A DNA stretch of 51,336 bases from Roseiflexus sp. (GCA_017743475.1 JAGHYV010000030.1:1-51336); one strand, 5' to 3'. Positions 1-10,675 are shown, numbered from the stretch's first letter. Program-made: numbers and translations. The notes: a model not told the origin generated them from the sequence alone.

Positions 1-237
1 CTTGACACGGATGGATATCAGTATAACGGAATATTTTTTCAAAGTCCATCAGCCCTGGCTGAGGTCGGGCAAGCCCTACGGGCTGGATTAACCCAGGTCC
101 TCCCGGCATACGGCAACGATACCCGAAACGCCAGCCCCACAGGGGCTGCGCTCAGGGAGGGCTTTAGCCCGCATGAGCAGAGTCACGCCCGACAATGGAC
201 GATGTCGGATGTCTTCTCTTACCGACCGACATGCGTG

Positions 238-303
238 CCGGTCGCCGCGCGGGGAGCGCGATAGTGACTGCGGTCATTCGAGCTCGTATGAGAACTGCTA
301 TAA
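238..303 (+). repeat. dispersed repeat, GAACTGCTATA family, copy 1
   Basis: The copy begins with CGGTCGCCGCG and GGGGAGCGCGA and ends with TGAGAACTGCTATAAA. It shares both blocks with the copy at 381-463 and with the right half of the MITE-like element at 39265-39436. It lacks the central GTGTTCAACC block found in those copies. Confidence 0.6.
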
Positions 304-380
304 ATTCTCAATTCTCCATTAGCCCCATGGCGAGAGGCGAATACTGGTTTATATTATCTTCATCATTTCAGTAGCCATGA

Positions 381-463
381 GGGGAGCGCAAAGGTGATCG
401 CGGCTGTCCGAGGAGTGTTCAACCTTATCCAATGAGGTTCAACCTCTGTGAGAACTGCTATAA
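381..463 (+). repeat. dispersed repeat, GAACTGCTATA family, copy 2
   Basis: It starts with GGGGAGCGCAAAGGTGA, contains GTGTTCAACCTTATCCA and GGTTCAACCTCTGTG, and ends with GAGAACTGCTATAAA. The same blocks in the same order occur at 39390-39436. Same orientation as copy 1, with ends 160 bases apart. Confidence 0.65.
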
Positions 464-670
464 AGAGGAAACCGGCCGTCATATCGACGACCGGTGAGGA
501 TGAGAGGGGACAAAAGGGGGGGCGGCGTTGAGAGGGTGTCCGGTCGGGCGTTTGCCACGCCCCGAAGACGACCGCCGCTATCGTCTTGCTCTTGCACTAG
601 TATAACGTGCAGCCCGTTCAGAAAGTTGCACTGTTTCGTGAGTTTCTGCTGAGAAATAGATGAAATCCAG

Positions 671-2662
671 ATGAAATCATCGCTCCTCGCTCCACTGATG
701 TTTACCCCGCTCTCGCCTGGCATCATCCGTCCACGTGGCTGGTTGTATCGCCAGTTGCGCCTACAGGCAGACGGTCTGAGCGGGCATCTCGATCAGTTCT
801 GGCCCGATGTGGCAAACAGCGCCTGGATCGGCGGCGATGCCGAGGGGTGGGAACGTAGACCGTACTGGCTCGATGGCGTAGTTCTGCTGGCATACGCCCT
901 TGATGATGCTGTTCTGATCGCCAGAGTCACCCGCCGGGTCGATCACATTCTCGAACGACAGCATGATGATGGCTGGCTCGGACCGGTGCACGACACCAGC
1001 GACACTCGCCGCAAGCCTTTCGATCCCTGGCCCGTGTTCGTTCTGTTCAAGGCGTTGAGTCAGTTTTACGAGGCAACCGGCGATCAGCGAGTGTTGCCAA
1101 CAATGGTGCGTTTTTTTACACCGCCTCGATGTGCTGCTCGATGAACAGTCCCTCTTCGATTGGAGACGCTACCGCTGGGCGGATCTGGTAGTGACGATCC
1201 ACTGGCTCTATGAGCGCATCGGCGAACCATGGCTGCTGACCCTGGCGCATAGGGTGCATTGCCAGGGGTTTGACTGGCGTGCCCATCTCGAGCGCTTCCC
1301 CTACGTCCCGCCAGCAGCGCGAGAACATCTATCCGCCTGAGCCGCCGCCGGGGTGCACCTTTCGTCTCGATATGGCGTTGCATGTCGTCAACAACGCTAT
1401 GGCGATCAAGGCGCCCGGCGTCTGGTTCTGGCAGTTGGGCGATCCGCGTGACCGCGATGCTGTCTGGCAGATTATCGATGTGCTTGATACGTCGGTCAGG
1501 CGAATGGCGTCTTTAGCGGCGATGAGCATCTTGCCGGTCTCAACCCATCGCAGGGAACGGAGTTGTGTGCTGTGGTTGAGCATCAGTATTCGCTCGAAGT
1601 GTTGATCGCTATCCTCGGCGATACACGCCTAGCGGATCGCGTGGAGCACATGACATTCAACGCTCTGCCCGCCGCTTTTGCGCCCGATGTGTGGTCGCAT
1701 CAGTACGTGCGGCAGGTCAACCAGATTCGCTGCACCATTCTCGCAGACAACATCTACACCAACAATCGCGCCGATGCCAATACCTTCGGTCTGGAGCCAA
1801 ACTATGGCTGTTGTGCGGCGAATATGCATCAGGGTGGACAAAATTTGCCATCCACCTCTGGATGCGCACGCCGGACGATGGACTGGTCGCTGTATCATAC
1901 GCTCCCTGCAAGCTGACGACGTTCGTGGGAGGAGTGGCAGTTCGAGCGACTGTTGAAACAGATTATCCGTTTCGCGAAGCAGTACGGATTGTTGTCGTGT
2001 GTCAGTCTGTAACACGCTTTCCGCTGCTGCTGCGCATTCCTGCGTGGGCTAATGGGGCATTGCTGACCGTGGATGGGATAAGCATAATGCCCCTTCCCGG
2101 AACGTTGTCATCGTATTGAGCGCGTTTGGGAAGGAACCACAGTAATCGATCTGCATCTACCGATGCATTCAGCAGTGATACGTCGCTCCGTCTGATGGCG
2201 TGGTCATCAGCAGTGGTCCACTTGTCTTCGCACTTCCGATTGGCGAGGTCTGGCAGCGCATCATTCCTGATCCGCAGGGACAGTATGCCGCCGGAGAGCG
2301 GTTGCGTCCATTCTGCCCTCCACTGATTGCCGATTGTCTTGAGGATTGGGAAGTGTTGCCGGTGACATCATGGAACTAATGGTCTGGAACTGAATGACGT
2401 GCACCCTGAACAATCGATCCGCATTGCGTATCACCCTGTTGGCGAGCGTCCTTTCGCCCCTGAAGGCGCGCCTGTCGTGGCATATGCGCCCGATCGTCGT
2501 ATCCCAGAGTGGATTGAAGAACACGGTGCAGCAGCGCCGCTGCCATTGTCACCAGTCATTTCTGACGCACCGCTTGAAGAATTGCGCCTCATCCCGTATG
2601 GATGCACCAACCTGCGCATCGCCGAATTTCCTCTCGTGAAGCCTCGAACGCCTGTAGGGTAG
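671..2662 (+). pseudogene. GH127-type (DUF1680) beta-L-arabinofuranosidase-like glycosidase, multiply frameshifted
   Basis: Pieces of one DUF1680/GH127 protein lie in order along all three plus frames. The N-terminal piece from the ATG at 671 has RPYWLDG and FYEATGD. A piece near 1131-1320 has IHWLYERIGEPWLL. Near 1560-1840 come GTELCAVVEHQYSLE, VNQIRCTILADN and GLEPNYGCCAANMHQG; in the family the Cys pair of this Cys-rich stretch belongs to the zinc site. Then LTTFVGGVAVRATVETDYPF and RFPLLLRIPAWANGA (1850-2070), and last LRLIPYGCTNLRIAEFP, ending at a TAG at 2660-2662. At least five frame changes are needed. Residue conservation between the breaks is good, so the loss looks fairly recent. 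The protein would have acted on terminal arabinofuranosides of plant or algal glycans. Family assignment is from motif memory. Confidence 0.85.
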
Positions 2663-2680
2663 CCATGTAGACTGGGTAGG

Positions 2681-5581
2681 TCAGCGATCCTCGGATTTGC
2701 GCCGCGCGCGCTGCTTTGCTGCCAGCAACCGGGCAAACTGCTCTTCTGCCGCTTCCGGGCGGGTTTCAGTCGGTCTGACACGCCGTTCGGTCGTCTGCGG
2801 CGGTAGCGCAGGGGTGCGCCCCTGGGAGGCCTGATCGGTGGGAACAACGGTTTGGGGCGCAGTCGATGTGTCGATTTCAGAACGTTCCAAACTGATCGAC
2901 GGCGGACGCGCCGCAGTTGCACGCCGTTTCGCCGCGCCAAGCCGCGTCATCGTTGCTGACGCTTCAGGCGCAGTAACGACAGAGGGACGTCGTTGGCGGA
3001 GTCGTTCCAGCCAGGGAGCAACGTCCTCCAAACGCAACATAACGCGCCGTGTAGCAATATCGAGGGGCCACAGGATAAGCGCCAGCCAGAGGAGCGGAAA
3101 CCCGATCTCACGCACCGAACCGACGTCCTGGTTGGGTGAGGCGAACGCCGTCTCCGGCGACGGGTTGATCCGTCCTCTGCTGATGTTGGCAACCTCTGTC
3201 AGAAGCGGCAGGTTCTCGCGCTGCGCGCTGTACTCGAGCGAGTAACTGACGACGATGCCGGTTACCGCAACACCAATCTGACGCCCTTCTGCGTCGGAGG
3301 CTGCAACCTGCACCAGGTAAACCCCCGGTGACGGCGTGTCCGCTACAGCGCGGTATCTGCCCGGGCCGATCTGCTGGAATTGCACTGCTATTCCCTGATT
3401 CTGTGGATCGACGGCACGCCCAGCGATTGCCAGGTTGTTGAGCGGGCGTCCCTGTTCGTCCTGAGCAATCAGTTCCAGAAATGCGCGTGGACCGGCAGCA
3501 GTTGCTCGGAGTTCGAGCAAACCACTTTCGCGAGGCGGGAGCAGCAGGTCTGCCAGACCGCCAGCGAACTGTGGAAATCGATCCCACACGATCCAATCAC
3601 GCGCCCAACGTCCATGGGTATCGCTCGTCCAGGCGACTACCCGCCCCAAACCATACTGCCACTGCGCCAGCAACGGTTTGCCATCCGGCGTGAGGAGCAG
3701 GTTGCGTGCTGCCTCGCGTACCTCTGTGCCATTGTAGCCGTAGAGCGGAGGCAACTTGCCCAGGCTGCGGACGATCGGCGAAGATAGACCCAACTGCGGT
3801 TCGATCGGCTGTTCGACAATGTCACGCCCGGCAGCAATGATCGTCTCCTGCAAGAAAATGCGCGGTACTTCATCGATGCTGGTCACACGATAGAAACGCC
3901 CGCCGCCGGCATTTGCCACATCGACCAGATTGGGGTTAGCATCCAGACCGACTGCAACGGTGGAAATAGTAATACCGGAGGCGCGCATCTGAGCAATCAG
4001 GTCGCCGTAATTACTCTCCGCAATACCATCGGTAAGCAGGAGAACATGCTTGATCTTCGCGTCGGTCGACGCCAGCGCCAGCGCCGCCTGTTCAATACCA
4101 GGACGAATATTCGTGCCGCCGCCAATGCCAAATGAGCCAAGCGCCCGCTCGATTTCGACCATCGAAGGCAACGGTTGTAACTGAAGCACCCAGTTTGCCG
4201 TATCGTCGAAGACAACCAGCCCGACCTTGTCAATAGGGGTCAAACCGAGACTTGCCTGGTATACTGCTTCTTTGGCAAGATCGAGTTTATTCCGTCTGCC
4301 GCCCGCCACCGGTTCAGCCATACTGCCGCTCCGGTCGATCACCATTACTAGCGCCAGATCGGGTTGTTGTTTCGTGTCCAGCGGATCGAGCAGCACCGGC
4401 AGCATCGGCTCCAATGGTGTACGCCGGTAGCCGCCAGCGCCAAACGAGTCGACACCCCCAACCATCGCCAGACCGCGTCCAAGTTCGCGCACATATGCTG
4501 GCAACGCCTCAAGCAACGCACGTGGCATCTCACGCGCCGGGGTATCGACGATCATGACGCCAGCGTATGCGCCGAGTTGAGCGAGCGTGGCTGGCGCCTG
4601 ATTGGGAGGGAGTAGATCGACGCGCACCCCAGCAGCAAGCAACGCGTTGTGCAGGTTCGCCGCGCGTGACTTGTCGGAGGCGATCAGCAACAGGCGTGGC
4701 GGACCCTGCACCTCGGTGAACGCCGCCCCCCGGTTATTCTGCGGCTCGGTATCGCCGTCGGCATCGAGCCGGACTTCGAGACGCCGGAATCCGGTTTCAC
4801 CCGATGGCACACGGATATCAACTGTGCTCGATCCTTCAGGGATGGAGAGTTCCTGTTCGCCGATCAGTTGCCCATCAACGAAGGTTTGCAAACGCCCGCC
4901 GGTAGAATAGTTGGACGATATATTCGCCTGCAACACGATGTCCTGTCCCTCGCGCACAACGGCAGGCGCGCTCAGACCAGCGACGATGACGTCAGGACCG
5001 CGTTCACCGGGCAGATATACCACATCGATTGGCACCTTGCGAACCGAAGCCAGTTGCGCAGCATCCACCACTCTTCCTGCATTCTCGCCCCCATCCGAGA
5101 TAAGCACCAATCGCTTCTGGGTCTCGGCGGGGAACAGCGCCAGCCCCAGTTGCACCGCCTCCTGGAGATTGGTGCGGGTAGTAATCGGTGTCGATGACAG
5201 ACGACTCAGGGGTCCAATAGGACCGGGGGCGCGCTCTACCAGCGCATTTTCACCGAACACCACCACGGCTGCACGATTACCGGCTGGCATGGCAGCCAGT
5301 GCGTCGTTGACATATTGCAAGGCGCGTTCACGTTGCGCTGGCGTCATCGAGTCCGACACATCGATTAAAAAAACGGTCGTCACCTCACGCACCGGCAGCA
5401 CAATCTGCGCACCAGCGATCGCCAGCACAAGCGCAGCAAGAATGATACTGCGCAGCGCCAGGCTTGACCAGAAACGCCACGGAGCGAGACGGTGCGGCGT
5501 CAACAGGGTGAAAGCCCACAACGCCGGAAGCAGCGTCAGGAGAATGAGCGCAAGCGGTGTGATGAATGAGAGGCGGACCAT
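2681..5581 (-). CDS. large membrane protein with two VWA domains and a glutamine-amidotransferase-like domain
   Basis: 966 residues. The N-terminus has two membrane segments (about residues 4-26 and 41-60) as in BatA-type proteins, then a VWA domain with a complete MIDAS motif DVSDS at 74-78. A middle stretch (about 295-400, with VDTPAREMP and GRGLAMVGGVDSFGAGGY) resembles the glutamine-amidotransferase-like fold often fused to such proteins. A second VWA domain follows, with DRSGS near 415. A further membrane segment lies near 850 (LLWLALILWPLDIA), followed by a charged, Pro-rich cytoplasmic tail. The VWA domains probably bind metal and protein ligands outside the membrane; the substrate is unknown. 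MoxR ATPases usually accompany this family, but none is in the window. It is divergent from the hox operon, and its stop lies 18 bases from the end of the GH127 remnant. Confidence 0.8.
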   Translation of the reverse strand: MVRLSFITPLALILLTLLPALWAFTLLTPHRLAPWRFWSSLALRSIILAALVLAIAGAQIVLPVREVTTVFLIDVSDSMTPAQRERALQYVNDALAAMPAGNRAAVVVFGENALVERAPGPIGPLSRLSSTPITTRTNLQEAVQLGLALFPAETQKRLVLISDGGENAGRVVDAAQLASVRKVPIDVVYLPGERGPDVIVAGLSAPAVVREGQDIVLQANISSNYSTGGRLQTFVDGQLIGEQELSIPEGSSTVDIRVPSGETGFRRLEVRLDADGDTEPQNNRGAAFTEVQGPPRLLLIASDKSRAANLHNALLAAGVRVDLLPPNQAPATLAQLGAYAGVMIVDTPAREMPRALLEALPAYVRELGRGLAMVGGVDSFGAGGYRRTPLEPMLPVLLDPLDTKQQPDLALVMVIDRSGSMAEPVAGGRRNKLDLAKEAVYQASLGLTPIDKVGLVVFDDTANWVLQLQPLPSMVEIERALGSFGIGGGTNIRPGIEQAALALASTDAKIKHVLLLTDGIAESNYGDLIAQMRASGITISTVAVGLDANPNLVDVANAGGGRFYRVTSIDEVPRIFLQETIIAAGRDIVEQPIEPQLGLSSPIVRSLGKLPPLYGYNGTEVREAARNLLLTPDGKPLLAQWQYGLGRVVAWTSDTHGRWARDWIVWDRFPQFAGGLADLLLPPRESGLLELRATAAGPRAFLELIAQDEQGRPLNNLAIAGRAVDPQNQGIAVQFQQIGPGRYRAVADTPSPGVYLVQVAASDAEGRQIGVAVTGIVVSYSLEYSAQRENLPLLTEVANISRGRINPSPETAFASPNQDVGSVREIGFPLLWLALILWPLDIATRRVMLRLEDVAPWLERLRQRRPSVVTAPEASATMTRLGAAKRRATAARPPSISLERSEIDTSTAPQTVVPTDQASQGRTPALPPQTTERRVRPTETRPEAAEEQFARLLAAKQRARRKSEDR

Positions 5582-5588
5582 GACTTCC

Positions 5589-5597
5589 AGTATACCA
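5589..5597 (-). promoter_or_regulatory. extended -10 for the VWA gene, possibly leaderless
   Basis: The minus strand reads TGG-TATACT with its last base 7 bases before the ATG at 5581. The spacing implies a transcript starting almost at the start codon. No good -35 was seen. Confidence 0.35.
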
Positions 5598-5674
5598 TGC
5601 CAGGTCCATCAATGGCGGGTTGTCGCCTGTTTCTTTTCGATAATCAAACCTTTCTTAATGGTCTGCATGAGGTA

Positions 5675-5683
5675 TGGTATAGT
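5675..5683 (+). promoter_or_regulatory. possible extended -10 promoter of the hox operon
   Basis: TGG-TATAGT gives an extended -10 about 47 bases before hoxE. The -35 at 17 bases spacing (TTAATG) is weak. It is the best candidate in the 149-base gap between the VWA gene and hoxE. Confidence 0.4.
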
Positions 5684-5730
5684 GACCAGGCGGGTAAAGA
5701 ACCACTATAGGTATCGATGAGGATACGCCA

Positions 5731-6267
5731 ATGACTGTCACGCGCTTTCAGCCCCCCGCTCCTGATCGGACACTGCACCCCAGCGGCGACAACCGCTTCA
5801 AGTTGCTCGAAGCCACGATGAAGAAGCACCAGTATCGTCCCGACGCGCTGATCGAAGTGCTGCATCGTGCGCAGGAACTGTTTGGTTATCTCTCGACCGA
5901 TCTGCTGCTCTTCATCGCCAATAGTCTGCATCTTCCTCCGAGCCGGGTGTACGGCGTCGCCACGTTCTATCATTTCTTCTCACTCGCGCCAAAGGGTGAG
6001 CATTCATGCGTCGTCTGTCTTGGAACGGCATGCTACGTCCGCGGCGCTGCCGCAATCCTGGCAGCGGCGGAACAAACGCTGGGCATCAAAGCCGGGCATA
6101 CGACTCCCGACGGACGTTTATCGCTGGAAACGGCGCGCTGCCTGGGAGCGTGCGGCATTGCACCGACTGTCGTCTTCGATGGCACGGTCACCGGTCATCA
6201 GACTCCGGATCAGGTGCAGGTCTGGCTCGAACGTCTGAAAGGGGAGGGGTTGAAGGTCGCAGGTTGA
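5731..6267 (+). CDS. hoxE: bidirectional [NiFe]-hydrogenase diaphorase subunit HoxE (NuoE-like)
   Basis: 178 residues, the usual size for HoxE/NuoE. The thioredoxin-like [2Fe-2S] domain fills most of the chain. The four cluster cysteines are recognisable in CLGTACYVRG and ARCLGACGIAP. The segment YRPDALIEVLHRAQELFGYLS is typical of the NuoE N-terminal helical part. It is the first gene of a plus-strand operon hoxE-F-U-Y-H-W. In cyanobacterial and related enzymes HoxE passes electrons within the NAD(P)-reducing diaphorase part, in the cytoplasm. The start at 5731 is preceded by GAGGATACGCCA, giving a usable ribosome site. A 57-base gap with heptamer repeats separates it from hoxF. Confidence 0.93.
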   Translation: MTVTRFQPPAPDRTLHPSGDNRFKLLEATMKKHQYRPDALIEVLHRAQELFGYLSTDLLLFIANSLHLPPSRVYGVATFYHFFSLAPKGEHSCVVCLGTACYVRGAAAILAAAEQTLGIKAGHTTPDGRLSLETARCLGACGIAPTVVFDGTVTGHQTPDQVQVWLERLKGEGLKVAG

Positions 6268-6314
6268 AGGTTGCGAGTTGAACATTATTAGAACGTTGAA
6301 CGTTGAACGTTAAC
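6247..6314 (+). repeat. heptamer repeats in the hoxE-hoxF gap
   Basis: Variants of a 7-base unit follow one another: GGTTGAA, AGGTTGAAGG, AGTTGAAC, then ACGTTGA twice and ACGTTAA. The related unit AAGGTTG occurs three times just before hoxW (10676-10699). The repeats begin inside the last codons of hoxE and end before the hoxF start at 6325. Confidence 0.8.
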
Positions 6315-6324
6315 AGGCACGTGT

Positions 6325-7938
6325 ATGGATCTGAATGAACTGCTGGCGATTGCCGAACACGAAAACGCGATGCGTCGATCGATCTGCATTCGCTGCTGTA
6401 CTGCGCTCGGATGTCAATCGGCAGGCTCGCTATCGCTCAAGCAGCGGCTCGAAGAGGCAGTTGCCGAGGTGGATCGCACCGACATCGAGGTGATGGGAGT
6501 TGGATGCATGGGATTGTGTGGTCACGGTCCCCTGGTGCGAGTTGACCCGGAAGGCACGCTCTACGAGCGTGTGCGTGCTGCGGATGCATCATCAATCGTG
6601 GCGGCGCTCGACGGCGGCGAGGCAACTGCGCCGAAAGGCGATCCACACCATCCCTTTTTCACCTTGCAGAAGCGCATTGTCCTGGAAAACAGTGGCATCA
6701 TCGACCCAGAGCGCATCGAGTCGTACATTGCGGCTGGCGGTTACCAGGCGCTCTATCATGCGTTGCACGAAATGACCCCAGCAGAAGTGATCGATGTTGT
6801 AACCCGCAGCGGACTGCGCGGACGTGGCGGCGCCGGATACCCGACGGGACTAAAGTGGGCGACCGTCGCCAAGAGTCACGGTGATCGCAAGTATGTCGTC
6901 TGCAATGCCGATGAGGGCGATCCCGGCGCGTTTATGGATCGCAGCATCATCGAAAGCGACCCGCATAAGGTGCTCGAAGGCATGGCGATAGCAGCGTATG
7001 CCGTCGGTGCAGACCAGGGGTACGTCTATGTGCGCGCTGAATACCCGCTGGCGATCCAGCGATTGCAGCGGGCAATTGCGCAGGCGCGGCGGCACGGCTT
7101 GCTCGGTGCGCAGATTTTCGACTCAGGGTTCACCTTCCGGATCGATATTCGCGTCGGTGCTGGCGCATTTGTGTGTGGCGAAGAAACGGCGCTCATGGCG
7201 TCAATCGAGGGGCGGCGCGGGCAACCGCGTCCCCGCCCGCCCTACCCTGCCGAAAGCGGCCTGTGGGGCAGACCAACGCTCATCAATAATGTCGAAACCT
7301 TCGCCAACATTCCGCCGATTATCCGCAACGGAGCGGAATGGTTCGCTTCGATCGGCGCTGAGACAAGCAAGGGCACAAAAGTTTTCGCACTGACCGGCAA
7401 GATTCGCCACACGGGTTTGATCGAGGTGCCGATGGGCGTCACCCTGCGCCAGATTGTCGAGGAAATGGGCGGCGGCGTGCCCAACGGCAGGGTCAAGGCA
7501 GTGCAGACCGGTGGACCGTCTGGCGGATGCATTCCGGCTACCCTGCTCGATACTCCGGTCGATTACGAATCGCTCCAGCGGGTTGGTTCAATTATGGGGT
7601 CGGGTGGCATGGTGGTGATGGACGACGCCACCAACATGGTGGATGTAGCGCGCTTCTACGTAGAGTTCTGCAAGGACGAGTCATGCGGCAAGTGTATTCC
7701 GTGTCGTGCCGGTACAGCGCAAATGTTGCATATGCTTGATCTCATTCGTGCTGGGCGGGCGACCGCAGCCGATCTCGATCAACTCGAGCAACTCTGCATG
7801 ATGGTGAAAGAAACCAGTCTGTGCGGTCTCGGTCAGTCTGCGCCGAATCCGGTTCTGAGCACGATGAGATACTTCCGCGAGGAATATGAGGCGCTGCTGG
7901 CGGATCGTGGCAGCGCTGGCGAGACGATGGACAGATAG
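6325..7938 (+). CDS. hoxF: bidirectional [NiFe]-hydrogenase diaphorase subunit HoxF
   Basis: 537 residues in two parts. The first ~100 residues form a thioredoxin-like [2Fe-2S] domain ([15 protein letters not shown] and [13 protein letters not shown]). The rest is a NuoF-like flavoprotein: [13 protein letters not shown] for FMN/NADH binding, [13 protein letters not shown] for the nucleotide site, and [13 protein letters not shown] plus [12 protein letters not shown] for the [4Fe-4S] cluster. It oxidises or reduces NAD(P)H and exchanges electrons with HoxE and HoxU. The domain order is the standard one for group 3d hydrogenases. The ATG at 6325 lies after the heptamer repeats; no strong Shine-Dalgarno sequence is seen. 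hoxU starts 24 bases after the stop. Confidence 0.95.
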   Translation: MDLNELLAIAEHENAMRRSICIRCCTALGCQSAGSLSLKQRLEEAVAEVDRTDIEVMGVGCMGLCGHGPLVRVDPEGTLYERVRAADASSIVAALDGGEATAPKGDPHHPFFTLQKRIVLENSGIIDPERIESYIAAGGYQALYHALHEMTPAEVIDVVTRSGLRGRGGAGYPTGLKWATVAKSHGDRKYVVCNADEGDPGAFMDRSIIESDPHKVLEGMAIAAYAVGADQGYVYVRAEYPLAIQRLQRAIAQARRHGLLGAQIFDSGFTFRIDIRVGAGAFVCGEETALMASIEGRRGQPRPRPPYPAESGLWGRPTLINNVETFANIPPIIRNGAEWFASIGAETSKGTKVFALTGKIRHTGLIEVPMGVTLRQIVEEMGGGVPNGRVKAVQTGGPSGGCIPATLLDTPVDYESLQRVGSIMGSGGMVVMDDATNMVDVARFYVEFCKDESCGKCIPCRAGTAQMLHMLDLIRAGRATAADLDQLEQLCMMVKETSLCGLGQSAPNPVLSTMRYFREEYEALLADRGSAGETMDR

Positions 7939-7962
7939 CATGGTTATCTGGAAGGAACGGCG

Positions 7963-8670
7963 ATGGCAGCGCGAACGTTTACCATCGACGGTCAACTGAT
8001 CAGTGCGCGGGAGGGTGAAACGATCCTTCAGGCAGCGCGTGATCATGGCATCTTTATCCCGACGCTCTGCCACCTTGATGGGGTGAGTAGTGTCGGCGCA
8101 TGTCGGCTCTGTCTTGTCGAGATCGAAGGCAGTCGCATGTTGCGCCCGGCATGTGTGACGCCAGTAGTGGAGGAAATGGTGGTGCGGACTGATACCGCGC
8201 GCCTGCGCGAATATCGCCGTATGATTGTCGAGCTACTGTTTGCCGAGCGCAACCACGTCTGTGCGGTGTGTGTCGCTAACGGTCATTGTGAACTGCAAGA
8301 CCTGGCTGTCACCGTCGGGATGGATCACGTGCGCTTCGATTACACCTTCCCGTACTGCGAAGTTGATATTTCACATCCGCTCTTCGGCATCGATCACAAT
8401 CGGTGCGTGCTCTGCACACGCTGCGTGCGTGTGTGCGATGAGGTGGAAGGAGTGCATACGTGGGATGTGGCAGGGCGCGGTACCGATGCGCGGGTGATTA
8501 CCGATATGCGTCAGCCATGGGGTGAGTCGCACAGTTGCACGTCGTGTGGCAAGTGTGTGCTCGCCTGCCCCACCGGCGCCATCTTCCGTCGCGGCGCCAC
8601 GGTTGGTGAAATGGAACGCGACCGAAACAAAATTGCGTATATTGTCGCAGCACGCGATCAGCGCTGGTAA
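7963..8670 (+). CDS. hoxU: bidirectional [NiFe]-hydrogenase diaphorase subunit HoxU
   Basis: 235 residues, as expected for HoxU (the N-terminal part of NuoG). A plant-type [2Fe-2S] domain has Cys36, Cys47, Cys50 and Cys64. Next comes the NuoG-type cluster region ([17 protein letters not shown]), then two ferredoxin-like [4Fe-4S] motifs: [13 protein letters not shown] and [16 protein letters not shown]. It links the HoxEF diaphorase to the HoxYH hydrogenase by electron transfer through these clusters. The start has AAGGAACGGCG just upstream. hoxY begins 15 bases after the stop. Confidence 0.95.
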   Translation: MAARTFTIDGQLISAREGETILQAARDHGIFIPTLCHLDGVSSVGACRLCLVEIEGSRMLRPACVTPVVEEMVVRTDTARLREYRRMIVELLFAERNHVCAVCVANGHCELQDLAVTVGMDHVRFDYTFPYCEVDISHPLFGIDHNRCVLCTRCVRVCDEVEGVHTWDVAGRGTDARVITDMRQPWGESHSCTSCGKCVLACPTGAIFRRGATVGEMERDRNKIAYIVAARDQRW

Positions 8671-8685
8671 TGGCGAGGTTGAACC

Positions 8686-9231
8686 GTGAACAAACTGCGT
8701 CTGGCGACAGTCTGGCTTGGCGGATGTTCGGGATGCCACATGTCATTTCTCGATCTCGACGAGTGGCTCTTCGAACTGGCACACCATGTTGATCTGGTCT
8801 ACAGCCCGCTTGCCGATGTGAAGGAATATCCAGATCGCGTCGATGTCGCGCTGGTAGAAGGCGCCGTTGCCAATGAGGACAACCTGCATCTGATCCGTCA
8901 GGTGCGTGAGCGGACGCGATTGTTGATTGCATTTGGCGACTGCGCAGTCACCGGGAATGTCACCGCGTTGCGCAACGTGCTCGGCGACCCTGAGACGCTC
9001 CTGCGCACCATCTATGTCGAGCACGCCGACATTGCCGGTCAGATGCCGCTTGCTCCCGGCATTGTGCCGCGGCTGCTCGACAGGGTCTATCCAGTGCATA
9101 AGGTTGTTCCGGTCGATGTCTATCTGCCAGGATGTCCGCCACCGGCTCAGCGCATTCGTGCATTGCTGGAACAGGTGCTTGCCGGTGGCGACATCTATCT
9201 GACCGGACGCGAGATGATCAAGTTCGGCTAA
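8686..9231 (+). CDS. hoxY: [NiFe]-hydrogenase small subunit HoxY
   Basis: 181 residues, the short form typical of group 3 enzymes with no twin-arginine signal, so cytoplasmic. The proximal cluster ligands are visible: Cys14 and Cys17 in [12 protein letters not shown], a Cys in GDCAVTGN, and one in [10 protein letters not shown]. It transfers electrons between the HoxH active site and HoxU. It reads GTGAACAAACTGC at the start, so the initiator is GTG. A 17-base gap leads to hoxH. Confidence 0.94.
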   Translation: MNKLRLATVWLGGCSGCHMSFLDLDEWLFELAHHVDLVYSPLADVKEYPDRVDVALVEGAVANEDNLHLIRQVRERTRLLIAFGDCAVTGNVTALRNVLGDPETLLRTIYVEHADIAGQMPLAPGIVPRLLDRVYPVHKVVPVDVYLPGCPPPAQRIRALLEQVLAGGDIYLTGREMIKFG

Positions 9232-9248
9232 AAAAGTTCAAGAGGCCT

Positions 9249-10673
9249 ATGACCCGTCACATCCTGATCGATCCAGTCACCCGGATTGAAGGGCACGCGA
9301 AAATCAGCATCCATCTGGACGACGACGGAAACGTGGCAGAGGCGCGTTTCCATGTGACTGAGTTTCGCGGGTTCGAGCGTTTCTGTGAAGGACGCCCATT
9401 CTGGGAAATGCCTGGCATTACGGCGCGCATCTGCGGGATCTGTCCGGTCAGCCATCTGTTGGCATCGGCGAAGGCAGGTGACGCGATCCTCTCGGTGGTG
9501 ATTCCGCCGGCAGCCGAGAAGCTGCGCCGCCTGATGAACCTGGGGCAGATCGTGCAATCGCATGCGCTGAGTTTCTTTCACCTCAGTGCGCCCGATCTGC
9601 TGCTCGGTTTCGACAGCAATCCCGCTATGCGCAATATCTTTGGATTGATGGCTGCCGATCCGACGCTGGCACGTGCCGGAATACGGCTTCGCCAGTTGGG
9701 GCAGGACATTATCGCTATGCTCGGCGGCAGCAAAATCCATCCGGCGTGGGCTGTTCCCGGTGGCGTGCGTTCAGCGCCGACGGCTGCACAGCGCGCCGGG
9801 ATCGTCGAACGGTTGCCCGAAGCGCGCGCCACGGTGCTCGATGCGCTGCGTCGATTCAAGGCGTTGCTCGACACCCACGCCGAAGAAGTTGCGGCATTCG
9901 GTAATTTTCCGTCGCTTTTCCTGGGATTGGTAGGACCGAACGGCGAATGGGAGCACTACGACGGACGATTGCGTGTGGTTGACTCAGGCGGCGCCATTAT
10001 CGCCGATCAGGTTGATCCATCGCGCTACCGCGACATTATCGCTGAAGCGGTCGAGCCATGGTCATACCTGAAGATGCCGTATTACCGACCACGCGGCTAC
10101 CCTGGCGGCATGTATCGCGTTGGTCCGCTGGCGCGCCTCAATATCTGCACACGCATTGGCACCCTGCTGGCAGACGCCGAACTGGGGGAGATGCGCCAGC
10201 GGGCGGGGGGTATCGCTACATCGTCATTCTACTACCACTACGCGCGCCTGATCGAGATTCTGGCAGCACTGGAGCGCATTTCGTTGCTCCTCGATGACCC
10301 TGATCTCGATTCGCCCCGACTCCGCGCCGAAGCGGGAGTCAACCGGTTTGAGGGCGTCGGTGTGAGCGAGGCGCCACGCGGAACCCTCTTTCACCACTAC
10401 ACTGTCGATGCAAACGGCCTGATCCAGCGCGTCAACCTGATCATCGCCACTGGACACAACAATCTGGCGATGAACCGGACGATCGCCCAGATCGCGCGGC
10501 ACTTTGTGCGTGGCGATCGGATCTGCGAAGGGGCGTTGAACCGGGTGGAGGCAGGCATCCGCGCCTATGATCCGTGTCTCAGTTGTTCGACGCATGCTGC
10601 TGGGACGATGCCACTGACGCTCACACTGGTCGCCGCCGATGGCACCGTGCTCGATGAGGTGCGGCAGGGGTGA
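9249..10673 (+). CDS. hoxH: [NiFe]-hydrogenase large subunit HoxH
   Basis: 474 residues from the ATG at 9249, chosen because [18 protein letters not shown] is the conserved N-terminus and AAGAGGCC precedes it. An upstream in-frame start at 9132 lies inside hoxY and is rejected. The Ni-Fe site ligands are present: [10 protein letters not shown] gives Cys62 and Cys65, and DPCLSCSTH gives Cys443 and Cys446. The C-terminal 25 residues after His449 are the extension that the maturation protease removes once nickel is inserted. That protease is encoded next (hoxW). The enzyme reversibly reduces protons or oxidises H2 in the cytoplasm, coupled to NAD(P). No hyp maturation genes are in the window. 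Confidence 0.96.
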   Translation: MTRHILIDPVTRIEGHAKISIHLDDDGNVAEARFHVTEFRGFERFCEGRPFWEMPGITARICGICPVSHLLASAKAGDAILSVVIPPAAEKLRRLMNLGQIVQSHALSFFHLSAPDLLLGFDSNPAMRNIFGLMAADPTLARAGIRLRQLGQDIIAMLGGSKIHPAWAVPGGVRSAPTAAQRAGIVERLPEARATVLDALRRFKALLDTHAEEVAAFGNFPSLFLGLVGPNGEWEHYDGRLRVVDSGGAIIADQVDPSRYRDIIAEAVEPWSYLKMPYYRPRGYPGGMYRVGPLARLNICTRIGTLLADAELGEMRQRAGGIATSSFYYHYARLIEILAALERISLLLDDPDLDSPRLRAEAGVNRFEGVGVSEAPRGTLFHHYTVDANGLIQRVNLIIATGHNNLAMNRTIAQIARHFVRGDRICEGALNRVEAGIRAYDPCLSCSTHAAGTMPLTLTLVAADGTVLDEVRQG

Positions 10674-10675
10674 GC

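Larger units (their letters stand above)
1..670. other. repeat-rich noncoding stretch
   Basis: No convincing gene is seen here. The first 200 bases hold several short palindromes, for example AGCCCC-aca-GGGGCT and GGGCTTTAGCCC, of the kind scattered between genes elsewhere in the window (14771-14971). Two related repeat copies ending in GAGAACTGCTATAAA follow at 238-303 and 381-463. The minus-strand open frame at 439-726 has no recognisable domain and overlaps the start of the GH127 remnant, so it is not called. Confidence 0.6.

Noticed and set aside
1-60. Promoter TTGACA...TATAAC at the window start
   Set aside because: Spacer is only 14 bases and no gene follows within 600 bases.
439-726. 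95-residue minus-strand open frame upstream of the GH127 remnant
   Set aside because: Low-complexity, no domain and no ribosome site; overlaps the glycosidase start.
9132-9248. Upstream start for HoxH
   Set aside because: The extra 39 residues lie inside hoxY in another frame and do not match HoxH; the conserved N-terminus begins at 9249.
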